NCBI GenBank assembly: GCA_964641965.1
Contig: CAZXLD010000065.1
Location: forward strand, 1 to 21,505
Length of the DNA stretch: 21,505 bases
Source: JAJDFU01 sp964641965
GTDB lineage: Bacteria > Bacteroidota > Bacteroidia > Chitinophagales > Saprospiraceae
Direction: 5' to 3'
Shown here: positions 7,501-14,789 of the stretch, piece after piece
Position numbering within the stretch: position 1 is the stretch's first letter
Layout of the letters: the number at the start of each line of letters is the position of its first letter
The notes under the pieces: model-generated
Database searches by the model: none
Seen by the model: only the letters and a program-made list of their open reading frames with translations
Told to the model about the DNA's origin: nothing
Made by a program: the position numbers and the translations under genes

Positions 7501-7698
7501 TCCTCCGGTGCTTCCAAAGAAGAAGGTAAACCATTGGCTCGGAACACCGGTAACCGCTGTTACCCGGCCTCCGCGGTGAGGACCGAGTGAACGAAATTGA
7601 AGCGCTTCCAACTGGTCAATAGATGGAAATTCTTGCGCTATTCCTGAAAAGGATAAGAACAGAATCAGCCAGGCTGAGTAAGTCAATCGTACTATCAT
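4594..7698 (-). CDS. Secreted VPS10/sortilin-like BNR-repeat beta-propeller protein
   Basis: The product is 1034 residues with an N-terminal signal peptide (hydrophobic 5-20, cleavage probably after GIAQ). The body holds many Asp-box (BNR) repeats of the form S-x-D-x-G-x-S/T-W. Clear ones are at 71-78 (TTDGGLNW), 126-133 (SLDGGQSW) and 177-184 (SENGGTTW), with later SIDGGNSW, SDDGGKSF, SIDGGKSF, DKGHSW, NHGKDW, EDYGKTW and NAGASW. Such repeats build sialidase- or VPS10-type propellers of about ten blades. The C-terminal 280 residues are non-propeller, with a beta part then a probable coiled coil around 900-965. Proteins of this layout are often annotated as glycosyl hydrolase, but no catalytic residues are evident and the substrate is unknown. 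The gene follows the TRAP-type binding protein gene by 77 bases on the same strand and may be co-transcribed. Export to the periplasm or cell surface is expected. Confidence 0.88.
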   Translation of the reverse strand: MIVRLTYSAWLILFLSFSGIAQEFPSIDQLEALQFRSLGPHRGGRVTAVTGVPSQWFTFFFGSTGGGIWKTTDGGLNWTNVSDGFLKSGSIGAIEVAPSDPNVIYAGTGSAAPRGNVSPGDGMYKSLDGGQSWTHIGLPKAGQIGRLAIHPKNPDLVYAAVLGNVFGPSEERGVYRSENGGTTWEKVLFISDKTGAIDLVMDPNNPRILYAGMWTAQRKPWTLIDGSQEGGVWKSIDGGNSWKKVEAGLPSGLVGKVGIAISPANPKRIWVLQEAADETKGGLYRSDDGGKSFQRINRNHNLRQRAWYYNHIFAHPTDENTVFVLNVRMQKSIDGGKSFSAIRTPHSDNHALWINPEKPEIMIEGNDGGACVSFNSGSSWTTQLNQPTAEFYRVSTDNQWPYRVYGAQQDNTTISVSSRNSGGLTPYQDWYAVGGGESGHIAIDPRDPNIFYAGTYIGQIDRTDRARQYARDVVAYPQMHDGTAPRDIVFRFQWNAPIRISPHDPNTVYHCSQYVHRTRDKGHSWEIISPDLTTNKDDYQDIPGGPIQHDHTGVELYTTIFAFEESPFAAGELWAGTDDGRLHLTRNHGKDWTEITPPDLPAEGTINSIDLSLHAPGRAFIAVYKYRENDFSPYIFQTEDYGKTWKKRTNGIPEGHFVRVVREDPDRQGLLYAGTEYGLYVSFNAGASWTPFQNNLPITPITDLQVKEGNLVIATQGRSFWMLDHLTPLHEWSEAITSKAGHLFKPQTAYRQQVGRLGGTGSPDPTPRGASLFFYLKESMAQDSVVRLSILDRYGKNRRIFSSQPDKAKGEEKLVPKTGLNRLTWDMRFEKPIVQKGAQFSLASLSGIKAPPGVVSVKLEVGDMEFRDLLRIEQNPHWDLPQTDFDALYDLTWATKSLLDTCHQIIGTIRSVRNQLTGLEERMGGSKWQKEAERQCKSLKKQLNQLEKRLIQTKSESGQDPINYPPMLDDQIAYLYSVLNNTDGAPTSGSLLRFSDLKAAFEGERQQFDALINGPLTAFNQWLDEHQVQVIMSR

Positions 7699-7775
7699 AC
7701 TATCCGATGCGTAAATGAACTATTAGTAATTACTTCTATGGAAATCTACTCTAAAAACGCTCCAATCACATGCGC

Positions 7776-8903
7776 TCAACCAACTTGAATTTCATTGTAA
7801 TAGGTTTGTTCGGTCAGGCTTGCATAGTCAGTCATGTTCTTTTGAAACGTACGATAGGAAGCGTAGACTTTGTTGCTAAATGCATCTTTACGCGTTATTT
7901 CTTCCAGCACTTCCTGCGTATATAAGCGCAGCTGTTCGATCACCGGTTTAGGGAATGAGCGAATAGCGACGCCTTGCTGGATCATTTCCTGCAGCTGGCG
8001 GGCATTTTCGGCTTCAAATCGAGCTAGCACCCAGGCATTCATCTCAAAGGCGGCGGTTTGCAAGATCTGTTGCAGGTCGCTCGGGAGTTCTTCCAGTTTC
8101 TTTTTGTTAAAAATATATTCCAGGGTAGTTCCGCATTCATGCCAGCCCGGGCTGTAATAATATTTTGCAATGCCGGGAAAGCCCATCAGGTTATCGTGAA
8201 ATGGACCCAGCCATTCGGTTGCATCGATCACGCCACGCTCAAGTCCGGTGTAGATTTCGCCACCGGCAAGTAGAACGGGTGCTCCGCCGGCCTTTTCCAA
8301 AACTTTACCTCCCAGGCCGGGTATTCGCATCTTGAGGCCTTTTAAATCGGCCAGGCTATTGATCTCTCTGTTAAACCAGCCTCCCATTTGCATCCCCGTA
8401 TTGCCTCCGGGTATAGGGATCAAATTGAATTGGGCATACAATTCTTTCCAAAGTGTTAATCCTTCACCACCTAATAACCAGGCGTTTAACTGCTGTGCAT
8501 TCATGCCGAACGGCACAGATGCAAAAAACTGGGAAGCGGGTGCTTTCCCAGCCCAATAGTAAGCAGCCCCATTGCCGATCTCTGCCCCACCTGAACGGAC
8601 CGTATCAAAAACTTCAAGCGCAGGCACCAATTCCCCTCCGCCGTAAACCCGGATCTGCATGCGGCCGCCCGACATTGTGCGCACCCGATCCGCGAACTTG
8701 GCGCAAGCTTCACCTAGAATTGGAAAGTTGGGCGGCCAGGTAGTAACCATTTTCCAGGTATAGGATTTGCCGGAAAAGGTAGTGCGGTTTTCCGAATCGT
8801 TAGATTGGGCCTGTGGTTTGCCCAATAGGCCCCGCAAAACCAATGGAAGCGATAGCGTGGAAACAGCCAGCCCCTTGAAGAAAATAGAACGAGAGATTTT
8901 CAT
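7776..8903 (-). CDS. TRAP-type transporter solute-binding protein (DctP family, TakP-like)
   Basis: The product is 375 residues, normal for a DctP/TakP periplasmic binding protein of a tripartite ATP-independent transporter. An export signal lies at 1-33; SRSIFFKG resembles a Tat motif but with one Arg. The mature part shows family landmarks: KMVTTWPPNFP (51-61), YGGGELVPALEVFD (87-100), GNTGMQMGGWFNREI (167-181), MRIPG (192-196, with the Arg expected to bind the ligand carboxylate), GVIDATEW (224-231) and YYYSPGWHE (248-256). These match the TakP group that binds 2-oxo acids in Rhodobacter, so an organic acid is the likely ligand. The membrane subunits DctQ and DctM are not in the window. 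A 7-bp tandem repeat begins 40 bases upstream of the start codon. The family call is secure; the ligand is inferred. Confidence 0.9.
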   Translation of the reverse strand: MKISRSIFFKGLAVSTLSLPLVLRGLLGKPQAQSNDSENRTTFSGKSYTWKMVTTWPPNFPILGEACAKFADRVRTMSGGRMQIRVYGGGELVPALEVFDTVRSGGAEIGNGAAYYWAGKAPASQFFASVPFGMNAQQLNAWLLGGEGLTLWKELYAQFNLIPIPGGNTGMQMGGWFNREINSLADLKGLKMRIPGLGGKVLEKAGGAPVLLAGGEIYTGLERGVIDATEWLGPFHDNLMGFPGIAKYYYSPGWHECGTTLEYIFNKKKLEELPSDLQQILQTAAFEMNAWVLARFEAENARQLQEMIQQGVAIRSFPKPVIEQLRLYTQEVLEEITRKDAFSNKVYASYRTFQKNMTDYASLTEQTYYNEIQVG

Positions 8904-8942
8904 GGAAATGAACTATAACGACTAAATATAGGAAGCTAAGTT

Positions 8943-9019
8943 GGTAAATGGTAGAAGGTAAATGGTAGATGGTAGATGGTAGATGGTAGATGGTAGATGG
9001 TAGATGGTAGATGGTAGAT
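8943..9019. repeat. Heptanucleotide tandem repeat, 11 units of GGTAGAT
   Basis: Eight perfect consecutive GGTAGAT units (8964-9019) are preceded by three imperfect ones: GGTAAAT 8943-8949, GGTAGAA 8950-8956 and GGTAAAT 8957-8963. The array sits in the spacer between two divergent genes, 40-116 bases upstream of the TRAP binding protein start and 93 bases upstream of the radical SAM start. The mutated units at one end and uniform units at the other suggest growth by slippage. Copy number probably varies between strains. Confidence 0.95.
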
Positions 9020-9111
9020 GGTGGGGTTCTAGCTGTCAACATTTACATTACTTATTTTCAAAGGTCTTTTCCGATTCCAACAAAAAGTTTATTTTTAACA
9101 AAATGTTGTAA

Positions 9112-10161
9112 ATGGAAGCCAAAGCCTTTAAGAAGGGTAGGGGAGCTCAGATCAATCCGGCTAACCCGTTTGAAAAGCAGGTAAGGGATAGGAGTCCGGA
9201 TTTAGATCCGCAAGAAAAAACCTCTTATCAACCGGTGTTCCCAAAGTCTATGCTCAATAAGGTGGACAGCCCGGATATCGGCATGACCTGGAGTATGAAC
9301 CCGTACCAAGGTTGCGAGCACGGTTGTGTCTATTGTTATGCTCGAAATACGCACCCTTTTTGGGGGTTTAGCGCCGGGATGGAGTTTGAGAAGAATATCC
9401 TGGTTAAGCAGGATGCGCATAAGATCCTGGAAAAGCAGATTCGGCAGAAAAAGTGGGCCGGGGAGCCTATTATGTTGGCTGGGAACACCGATTGCTATCA
9501 GCCTGCAGAACAAGAATACCGGCTAACGCGAAAAATTCTGGAAGTGCTATGGCGGTACAAACATCCGGTGGGGATCATCACGAAAAGTGCTTTGATTTTG
9601 CGCGACCTGGATATACTCCGGCCCATGGCTGCGCAGCAATTGGTCAAGGTTTCCATTTCGCTAACCACGCTGCACGAAGACCTGCGTCAAATGTTGGAAC
9701 CTCGTACGGCCAGTGTCCTCAAGCGATTGCGGACGATAGAGACACTTGCACAAGCGGGCATTCCGGTGAATGTGATGTTGGCGCCTATTATTCCTGGGCT
9801 TACCGATCACGAAATCATGCCGATGGCCGAGGCCGTCGCTAAGCGAGGGACTTTAAGTATACACCACACGGTAGTCCGCTTAAACGGGGATGTAGCCGAG
9901 ATCTTTTCGGATTGGTTACAGCGTACCATGCCCGAGCGAGCTGAACGCGTGTTGAACCGGATCAAAGATTGCCATGCTGGAAACTTGAACGATAGTCAAT
10001 TTGGACGCCGTGTTAAAGGCGAAGGACAAATCGCTGAAATGATTGATCAGCAAATGCAGCTTGCCAGGCGAAAATTTTTTGCAGGCCGGACTATGCCTCC
10101 TTACAACCGGGATTTATTTTTACAACTCAAGGATCCCCAGTTGAAGATGTTTGATTTTTAG
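9112..10161 (+). CDS. PA0069-family radical SAM protein
   Basis: The product is 349 residues. The radical SAM cluster motif is C68-x3-C72-x2-C75 within NPYQGCEHGCVYCYARNTHP, which would bind a [4Fe-4S] cluster and S-adenosylmethionine. The extended motif around it, together with GFSAGMEFEKNILVK, AGNTDCYQPAE and the later RLNGDVAEIFSDWL, is characteristic of the PA0069 group, related to COG1533 (spore photoproduct lyase-like proteins). The substrate of this group is unknown. No signal peptide is present; the protein is cytoplasmic. The gene is monocistronic as far as can be seen and divergent from the TRAP binding protein gene. No Shine-Dalgarno precedes the ATG. The family call is strong; any DNA-repair role is only a suggestion from SplB relatives. 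Confidence 0.92.
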   Translation: MEAKAFKKGRGAQINPANPFEKQVRDRSPDLDPQEKTSYQPVFPKSMLNKVDSPDIGMTWSMNPYQGCEHGCVYCYARNTHPFWGFSAGMEFEKNILVKQDAHKILEKQIRQKKWAGEPIMLAGNTDCYQPAEQEYRLTRKILEVLWRYKHPVGIITKSALILRDLDILRPMAAQQLVKVSISLTTLHEDLRQMLEPRTASVLKRLRTIETLAQAGIPVNVMLAPIIPGLTDHEIMPMAEAVAKRGTLSIHHTVVRLNGDVAEIFSDWLQRTMPERAERVLNRIKDCHAGNLNDSQFGRRVKGEGQIAEMIDQQMQLARRKFFAGRTMPPYNRDLFLQLKDPQLKMFDF

Positions 10162-10284
10162 TTATATTTTAGTAGTGTATTCTGGCAAGGCAGTTTTTCA
10201 ATATGTTTTTAATGAGTATTTCCTCAGTACTCGATGAAATAAATAGCTCTAGGAATATTTAAAAAAAGTAAGACTATATAATTA

Positions 10285-11169
10285 ATGATTATGTCCGAAA
10301 TTCAATCTACCATCCGCAATTTGGTTGCTCAGAACAAATTGGAGAGCGCTTTAGATGAGCTCATCAAATGGAGTGTAGCCCATCAGGATTCAGAATTGCA
10401 AAACAATATAATAGTCTTGAAGTCCAGATATGAACGGGTCAAGCAGCAAGAGCGCATCGGTGTTTTGAATTACACGGATGCCCTGAAAGAACAAGCATTC
10501 ACGGCCAGTTCAATAATGGATATCATCCAAAAGCTGGATGACCAATCATCTGAAGAATCAGGGAATAAAGATATTGCACCGGATCCATCTCGAAAAACGA
10601 TCCTCTTTTTGGCTTCCTCACCAAAGAATCTGGCAAAACTTCAACTGGATAAGGAGTTTGTTCGGATTTCTTCCAGTTTACAAGAAGGGATAACCGAATA
10701 TAAACTGGTAGCAGAATGGGCGATTACCCCAAACGCTTTGCAACATGCGATTCTGAAACATAAACCACATTTAATTCATTTTTCAGGGCATGGCACAGAG
10801 GATTCTCCATTTGGAAATGGGATTATTCTAAATGATGCTGAAGGAAATCCTAAATTGGTATCCGGAGTAGCCCTTGAAAACTTATTTCGTATTTTTTCTC
10901 GCAAATTAAATATTGAAATTATTCTATTGAATTCCTGTTATTCTGAAGAACAAGCGAAAGGCATAAGCAAACATATTCCATACGTAATCGGCATGAACAA
11001 CAAAATAGATGATGATTCAGCTATTGAGTTCTCTACTGGTTTTTATCGGGGATTAGCAGAGGAGGAAGAGGACATTGAGTTTGCTTTCGATTTGGCGGTA
11101 AATATGATCCAGTTGGAAGGGGCTTTAGGCGAAGGGACTCCTGTTCTTCTCAAAAAGGATCAGAATTAA
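10285..11169 (+). CDS. Effector-associated domain (EAD) plus CHAT caspase-like protease
   Basis: The product is 294 residues in two parts. Residues 5-85 form an all-helical domain (IRNLVAQNKLESALDELIKW, then SRYERVKQQERIGVLNYTDA) matching what I know as effector-associated domain 11, a Death-like adaptor that recruits effectors by like-with-like contacts. After a polar linker (86-103) comes a CHAT domain (104-290), a caspase-like cysteine protease. The catalytic His is H169 in IHFSGHG and the Cys is C218 in LNSCYSEEQA. The VIGMNNKIDDDSAIEFSTGFYRGL stretch is also typical. No NTPase or sensor repeats are fused, so a partner carrying a matching EAD is expected, possibly elsewhere. The ATG at 10291 is an equally good start. 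The gene is visibly more AT-rich than its upstream neighbour and convergent with a TIR gene 32 bases away. An abortive-infection or self/non-self role is inferred from the family. Confidence 0.88.
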   Translation: MIMSEIQSTIRNLVAQNKLESALDELIKWSVAHQDSELQNNIIVLKSRYERVKQQERIGVLNYTDALKEQAFTASSIMDIIQKLDDQSSEESGNKDIAPDPSRKTILFLASSPKNLAKLQLDKEFVRISSSLQEGITEYKLVAEWAITPNALQHAILKHKPHLIHFSGHGTEDSPFGNGIILNDAEGNPKLVSGVALENLFRIFSRKLNIEIILLNSCYSEEQAKGISKHIPYVIGMNNKIDDDSAIEFSTGFYRGLAEEEEDIEFAFDLAVNMIQLEGALGEGTPVLLKKDQN

Positions 11170-11201
11170 TAAAATCCATATGAAAAGAGCAGCTATTTTG
11201 G

Positions 11202-12191
11202 TTATCCACCATATGCCAAATTGCGGTACTCCTCAAAGATTTTGAGCATGCATTTGGCAATCTCGTTGCGTTGGCCAACACTTCCTCCGTTGATGCCAAT
11301 TTCTATCTCGTTAATCACCAAATAAGCATATTCAAATATAGAATGGGATTCCTTGAACGATGAGGACTCTATTTCCGCAAGGGGAATGGATCCGCTATTT
11401 TTATCATCTCGCCAATGAATAGCTGTATCGGTTAGCAGAAACCCTTCCTTGGCTGTTCCAAATACGGTATTATCAAGTAACAGAAATACCTTTTCCGGAT
11501 CTACATTTTGTGCATACTTGTTGATGGCCCGCTTGAGTTTCTTGGCGGGAATATTTTTCGCTACATATAACTCACTACAGGAAAATCCTTTCACGATGGA
11601 CACCACGAATTCGCTGTTCAGCTTGATCGGCCGGTCGCCGGTCGGATAGGTTTTAAACTGGCTTACATGGAGTGCTTCCTTTTTGCTTCCAGGAGGAACC
11701 GAATAGTCGGCTTCCCGAACTGGAGTTGGTGTTTCGGGTCTTTCTTCAGCCAAAATTCGATCAATCCAACCTGATATCCGTTCTGCATGAAACTCGAAAT
11801 CAATCCCCGTATCGAGTGGAAGTCCATTTTTGTAGGCAAAGGGTTGCAGGGATTTGGGCAGCAACTCCGGATTGGGAATCTTGGCGTCATTGACAGTGAT
11901 CGGCATAATCCGTTTGTCGTAGGTTAAAGCGGCTTCAATTTCAATTCTAACCCAATCCCTAGGATTGTCCAACTCTCCAGCCTCCAACCAATTGTGGCCT
12001 ATGATCGCCAATACAAAATCACAATCACGAATTGCCCGTTCGAGATACTTCTTGAAATCTTCTGTAGGTGGTATCGAATCGATATCCATGATCACATCCT
12101 TACGAGAAAATTTCCCGATCAGATGGTGGTATAAGAGCCTTGCCTCAGACTTCGTATCGTCCCGCCGGTAGTTTAAAAATATTTTTGGCAT
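11202..12191 (-). CDS. TIR-domain protein with unrecognised C-terminal domain
   Basis: The product is 329 residues. Residues 1-145 are a bacterial TIR domain: KIFLNYRRDD (3-12), VIMDIDSIPPTEDF (33-46), CDFVLAIIGHNWL (57-69), DWVRIEIEAAL (79-89), IMPITVNDAKIP (95-106). E84 in WVRIEIEAAL is at the position of the catalytic glutamate of NAD-cleaving TIRs such as SARM1, so NADase or cyclase activity is likely. A Pro-rich linker (152-170) leads to a separate domain of about 185-325. That domain has strands such as VFLLLDNTVFGTAKEGFLLT and AIHWRDD, an EIEIGINGG strand and a C-terminal helix, reminiscent of bacterial PH-like folds. It could sense a lipid, peptide or nucleic acid. The TIR call is secure and the C-terminal assignment tentative. 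The gene is convergent with the EAD-CHAT gene, which also belongs to conflict systems. Confidence 0.88.
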   Translation of the reverse strand: MPKIFLNYRRDDTKSEARLLYHHLIGKFSRKDVIMDIDSIPPTEDFKKYLERAIRDCDFVLAIIGHNWLEAGELDNPRDWVRIEIEAALTYDKRIMPITVNDAKIPNPELLPKSLQPFAYKNGLPLDTGIDFEFHAERISGWIDRILAEERPETPTPVREADYSVPPGSKKEALHVSQFKTYPTGDRPIKLNSEFVVSIVKGFSCSELYVAKNIPAKKLKRAINKYAQNVDPEKVFLLLDNTVFGTAKEGFLLTDTAIHWRDDKNSGSIPLAEIESSSFKESHSIFEYAYLVINEIEIGINGGSVGQRNEIAKCMLKIFEEYRNLAYGG

Positions 12192-12223
12192 TGGATTGGA
12201 CCTTAGGTGTTAGCTCCAATAAG

Positions 12224-12337
12224 ATGCAAAAAAAATCAATGAGGTGTTTTAGTTCATTCGCCCTTCTCCTGCTCAGCTATGGTTATAACCTGCTCTTTGG
12301 CAGAAAGCCACTTGAAATCCAATTCGAAAACCCATGA
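12224..12337 (+). CDS. Possible small hydrophobic peptide
   Basis: This is an ATG-started frame of 37 codons between the divergent TIR gene and the convergent subunit-3 gene. It reads MQKKSMRCFSSF, then a hydrophobic run ALLLLSYGYNLLF, then GRKPLEIQFENP. It looks like a signal peptide or a single membrane helix followed by a short tail. It could be a small membrane peptide, the remnant of a secreted protein, or chance. No Shine-Dalgarno or recognised family supports it. Confidence 0.22.
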   Translation: MQKKSMRCFSSFALLLLSYGYNLLFGRKPLEIQFENP

Positions 12338-12349
12338 AAAAGCCGTTAT

Positions 12350-13063
12350 CTATGTCAGTAAATTTCCCTCTTCATCCCATACCGCAATTTCAAATCGCTT
12401 GGACTGATCTACGCATTTAGCCAGCCATTCCGGTTCATAGTCTACCTCATGCTGTGCCAGGATTTCAGCAGGTACGCCATCCCAGGTATTGGGACTGTTA
12501 CCTTGATAACCCAAATCCTGTATGCCCATTTGCGAGGTATAGTATCCGGTTAGCGTTAGGTTGCGCATGAGATTGAAAAAGGCTATGCCTGGCAACAAGT
12601 CCGGTTCAAGCGCTTCTCTTTCCGGATAAGCGATATCGTCTACGGTATTCAATTGCTGGGCAGGCTCCAGCTCCTTAAAGTCAGCTTTGAACCGGCGGTT
12701 GGCTTCCCAATTCAGCCACATAATACCGCCTCGCATCGGAAGCTCATGTTCGGGAATGTCGCGTACGATAAAGTCGATAAACTCCGGTACACCTGCTTCG
12801 GCTGCTGATCCGGCAGTAGGTGTTGCCGGGAGGATAATATCGCAGAGAATAGCAATGGTAGCCAACTCATCCGGAGTGAAGGGCGGTTTTAAGGCTTGCA
12901 ACTTGGCATCGCGCTCTTGCTCTTCCGGTGTGCGTCCATACCCGGGGCTTTTCTCGGGTAGGGTACCATATCCGGCTTTTTCCGGTGTGCAACTCAGCGG
13001 CACACCAGCAGAACCCAGCAGGCTGCCCATCAACAGGGTCTTTAAGGTTTCTCTTCGATCCAT
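12350..13063 (-). CDS. Gluconate 2-dehydrogenase subunit 3 family protein
   Basis: The product is 237 residues. It opens with MDRRETLKTLLMGSLLG, a twin-arginine (Tat) signal of the form RR-x-x-L-K, with a cysteine at 25 that might be a lipoprotein site (the lipobox is poor). The mature part has the family features FTPDELATIAILCDIILPAT (about 62-81), a domain that appears in the small subunits of gluconate 2-, fructose and glucoside 3-dehydrogenases. Such subunits carry the Tat signal for the whole complex and help the flavoprotein partner fold and leave the cell. The gene lies 4 bases after the GMC oxidoreductase stop on the same strand, so the two are co-transcribed and form one complex. A cytochrome subunit is not seen in the window. 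The identity is well supported; the sugar substrate is unknown. Confidence 0.9.
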   Translation of the reverse strand: MDRRETLKTLLMGSLLGSAGVPLSCTPEKAGYGTLPEKSPGYGRTPEEQERDAKLQALKPPFTPDELATIAILCDIILPATPTAGSAAEAGVPEFIDFIVRDIPEHELPMRGGIMWLNWEANRRFKADFKELEPAQQLNTVDDIAYPEREALEPDLLPGIAFFNLMRNLTLTGYYTSQMGIQDLGYQGNSPNTWDGVPAEILAQHEVDYEPEWLAKCVDQSKRFEIAVWDEEGNLLT

Positions 13064-13067
13064 ACGG

Positions 13068-14789
13068 CTAGATATTCCTTTTTTTCAGTTCAGATATAAT
13101 ATGGTCGGATGCTCTCCAGGACAAGGCCATGATGGTCCAGGTGCAGTTCTTATCGGCCTGAGAGACAAAAGGCCCACCGTCTACAATAAAGACATTCTTG
13201 GCATCGTGCAGTTGCTGGTATGGATTGGTAACCGAGCGATTGGGATCATTGCCCATTCGAGTTGTCCCTACTTCATGAATAATCTCGCCCGGTTTTTTTA
13301 AGCCGTAGAGTTCATCTTTACCCGGAACCGGCCACAAGGGCTCGGTGCCCATTCCATGAAGCAGTTCAGTGAAAGTTTCTTGCATGTGCTTGGCTTGAAG
13401 GATTTCGTGTTCGGAGAAACTGTAATTGAACCGCAATACCGGGATCCCGAATTCGTCCACCTTTTCCGGGTCTAATTCGCAGAAGTTGTCCTCCCGGGCA
13501 ATGCATTCTCCCCGTCCTCCAAAGCCAATGGCTGCTCCGTACAATCGCTTGACGTCCTTGCGCAATTGATCGCCATACCCACCGGGTTCGTGGCCAAGGT
13601 ATTTAGCCATCAGTTCCAGATTCATACCAAACCCATAGGCCGGCATGCTCAATCCACCCCAGATCTCGATATGATACCCTCTGGGAAAATCCAGTTTTTT
13701 ATTATCCAGCCACCAGGGTGAATAAATATGCATACCCCCAACACCGTCTTCATTATAATCGACCTTTCGGTCCAACAAAGCAGGAACGATCCCCATACCG
13801 CTGGCCCCGGTGGAGTCGTGCAGGTATTTACCTACCAGACCACTTCTATTGCCTAATCCGTTGGGATGGCTGCTACTCTTGGAGTTGAGCAGAATGCGAG
13901 CAGTACTGCAGGCAGATGCGGCCAGCACCACCACTTTTCCTTGAAGCCGTTTTTCTTTCCGGGTCTCTTTATCAATGTAGAGCACCCCGGTAGCCTGACC
14001 ATCGGCCCCCGTGTCCACGGCTCGGACCATCGCATTGACATACAAGTCCACCTGCCCCTTTGATTTTTGAGCTGGAAAAATCAAACAGGAACCAGAGGAG
14101 AAGTCGGCATAAGCGCTACAGGACCGAGAACATTGCCTACAATAAAAACAGACTCCTCGTTCTTCATTGATTCGCTTGGTTAGAATGGATAAGCGAGAAG
14201 GAATGACGGTAATGCCGAGTTTTCGCGCGGCTTTGATGTAATACAATTCATGCAGCCTTGGCTTCGGTGGGGGAAGGAAGTAGCCGTCCGGATCGTTGGG
14301 GAGGCCTTCTTTGGATCCAAACACGCCAACCAATTTATCCAGCTTATCGTAATAGGGTTTTACATCGGCATAGTCAATTGGCCAATTTTCACCTAGCCCA
14401 TCCCGGTCTTTGGCTTTAAAATCCTTCGGTCCGAACCGGAGGGAAATCCGGCCCCAATGATTGGTGCGCCCGCCCAGCATACGGGAACGAAACCACATGA
14501 ACTCAGTACCAGGCCGATTGGTGTAGGGTTCGCCTTCAATTTCCCAGCCACCCCAGGCCATATCGAAGTCGCCAAATGGCCGTGTAGAACCGGCGCCCCG
14601 ACGGGGAGATTGCCAGGGCCACTTCAGCTGGGTTTGGGTGGTTGGGTCGCGTGGGTCAAAGAATGGACCCGCTTCCACCACAGCGATTTTGAGGCCCGCA
14701 TCCGCCAATACTTTGGCTGACATGCCTCCACCTGCACCTGAGCCTACAATGATAGCATCGTACTCAGGCTGGTTCTCAACAATTTGCAT
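13068..14789 (-). CDS. GMC-family FAD-dependent sugar/polyol dehydrogenase
   Basis: The product is 573 residues, usual for GMC oxidoreductases. The FAD-binding Rossmann motif is DAIIVGSGAGGG at 11-22 with E39 ending strand two. The second GMC signature GGRTNHWG is at 107-113. The C-terminal domain has H505 (EVGTTRMG context) and N548 in ADKNCTW, the expected active-site His/Asn pair. A cysteine cluster, C214-x2-C217-x2-C220-x3-C224 with C235 nearby, resembles an iron-sulphur binding motif like that of glucoside 3-dehydrogenases. The protein itself has no signal peptide. It is followed by a Tat-carrying subunit-3 gene, so it is probably exported folded with that partner and passes electrons to a quinone or cytochrome from the periplasm. 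Substrate candidates are glucose, gluconate or glucosides; none can be chosen from sequence. Confidence 0.9.
   Translation of the reverse strand: MQIVENQPEYDAIIVGSGAGGGMSAKVLADAGLKIAVVEAGPFFDPRDPTTQTQLKWPWQSPRRGAGSTRPFGDFDMAWGGWEIEGEPYTNRPGTEFMWFRSRMLGGRTNHWGRISLRFGPKDFKAKDRDGLGENWPIDYADVKPYYDKLDKLVGVFGSKEGLPNDPDGYFLPPPKPRLHELYYIKAARKLGITVIPSRLSILTKRINEERGVCFYCRQCSRSCSAYADFSSGSCLIFPAQKSKGQVDLYVNAMVRAVDTGADGQATGVLYIDKETRKEKRLQGKVVVLAASACSTARILLNSKSSSHPNGLGNRSGLVGKYLHDSTGASGMGIVPALLDRKVDYNEDGVGGMHIYSPWWLDNKKLDFPRGYHIEIWGGLSMPAYGFGMNLELMAKYLGHEPGGYGDQLRKDVKRLYGAAIGFGGRGECIAREDNFCELDPEKVDEFGIPVLRFNYSFSEHEILQAKHMQETFTELLHGMGTEPLWPVPGKDELYGLKKPGEIIHEVGTTRMGNDPNRSVTNPYQQLHDAKNVFIVDGGPFVSQADKNCTWTIMALSWRASDHIISELKKRNI

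Noticed and set aside
8800..9042. 80-codon minus-strand frame with a repeated STIYHLP peptide
   Set aside because: The peptide repeat only reflects the 7-bp DNA repeat read in three frames (21 bases per 7 residues), and the frame then overlaps the binding protein gene in another frame.
9513..9842. Alternative frame inside the radical SAM gene
   Set aside because: The radical SAM frame carries all expected motifs without interruption; the alternative has none.
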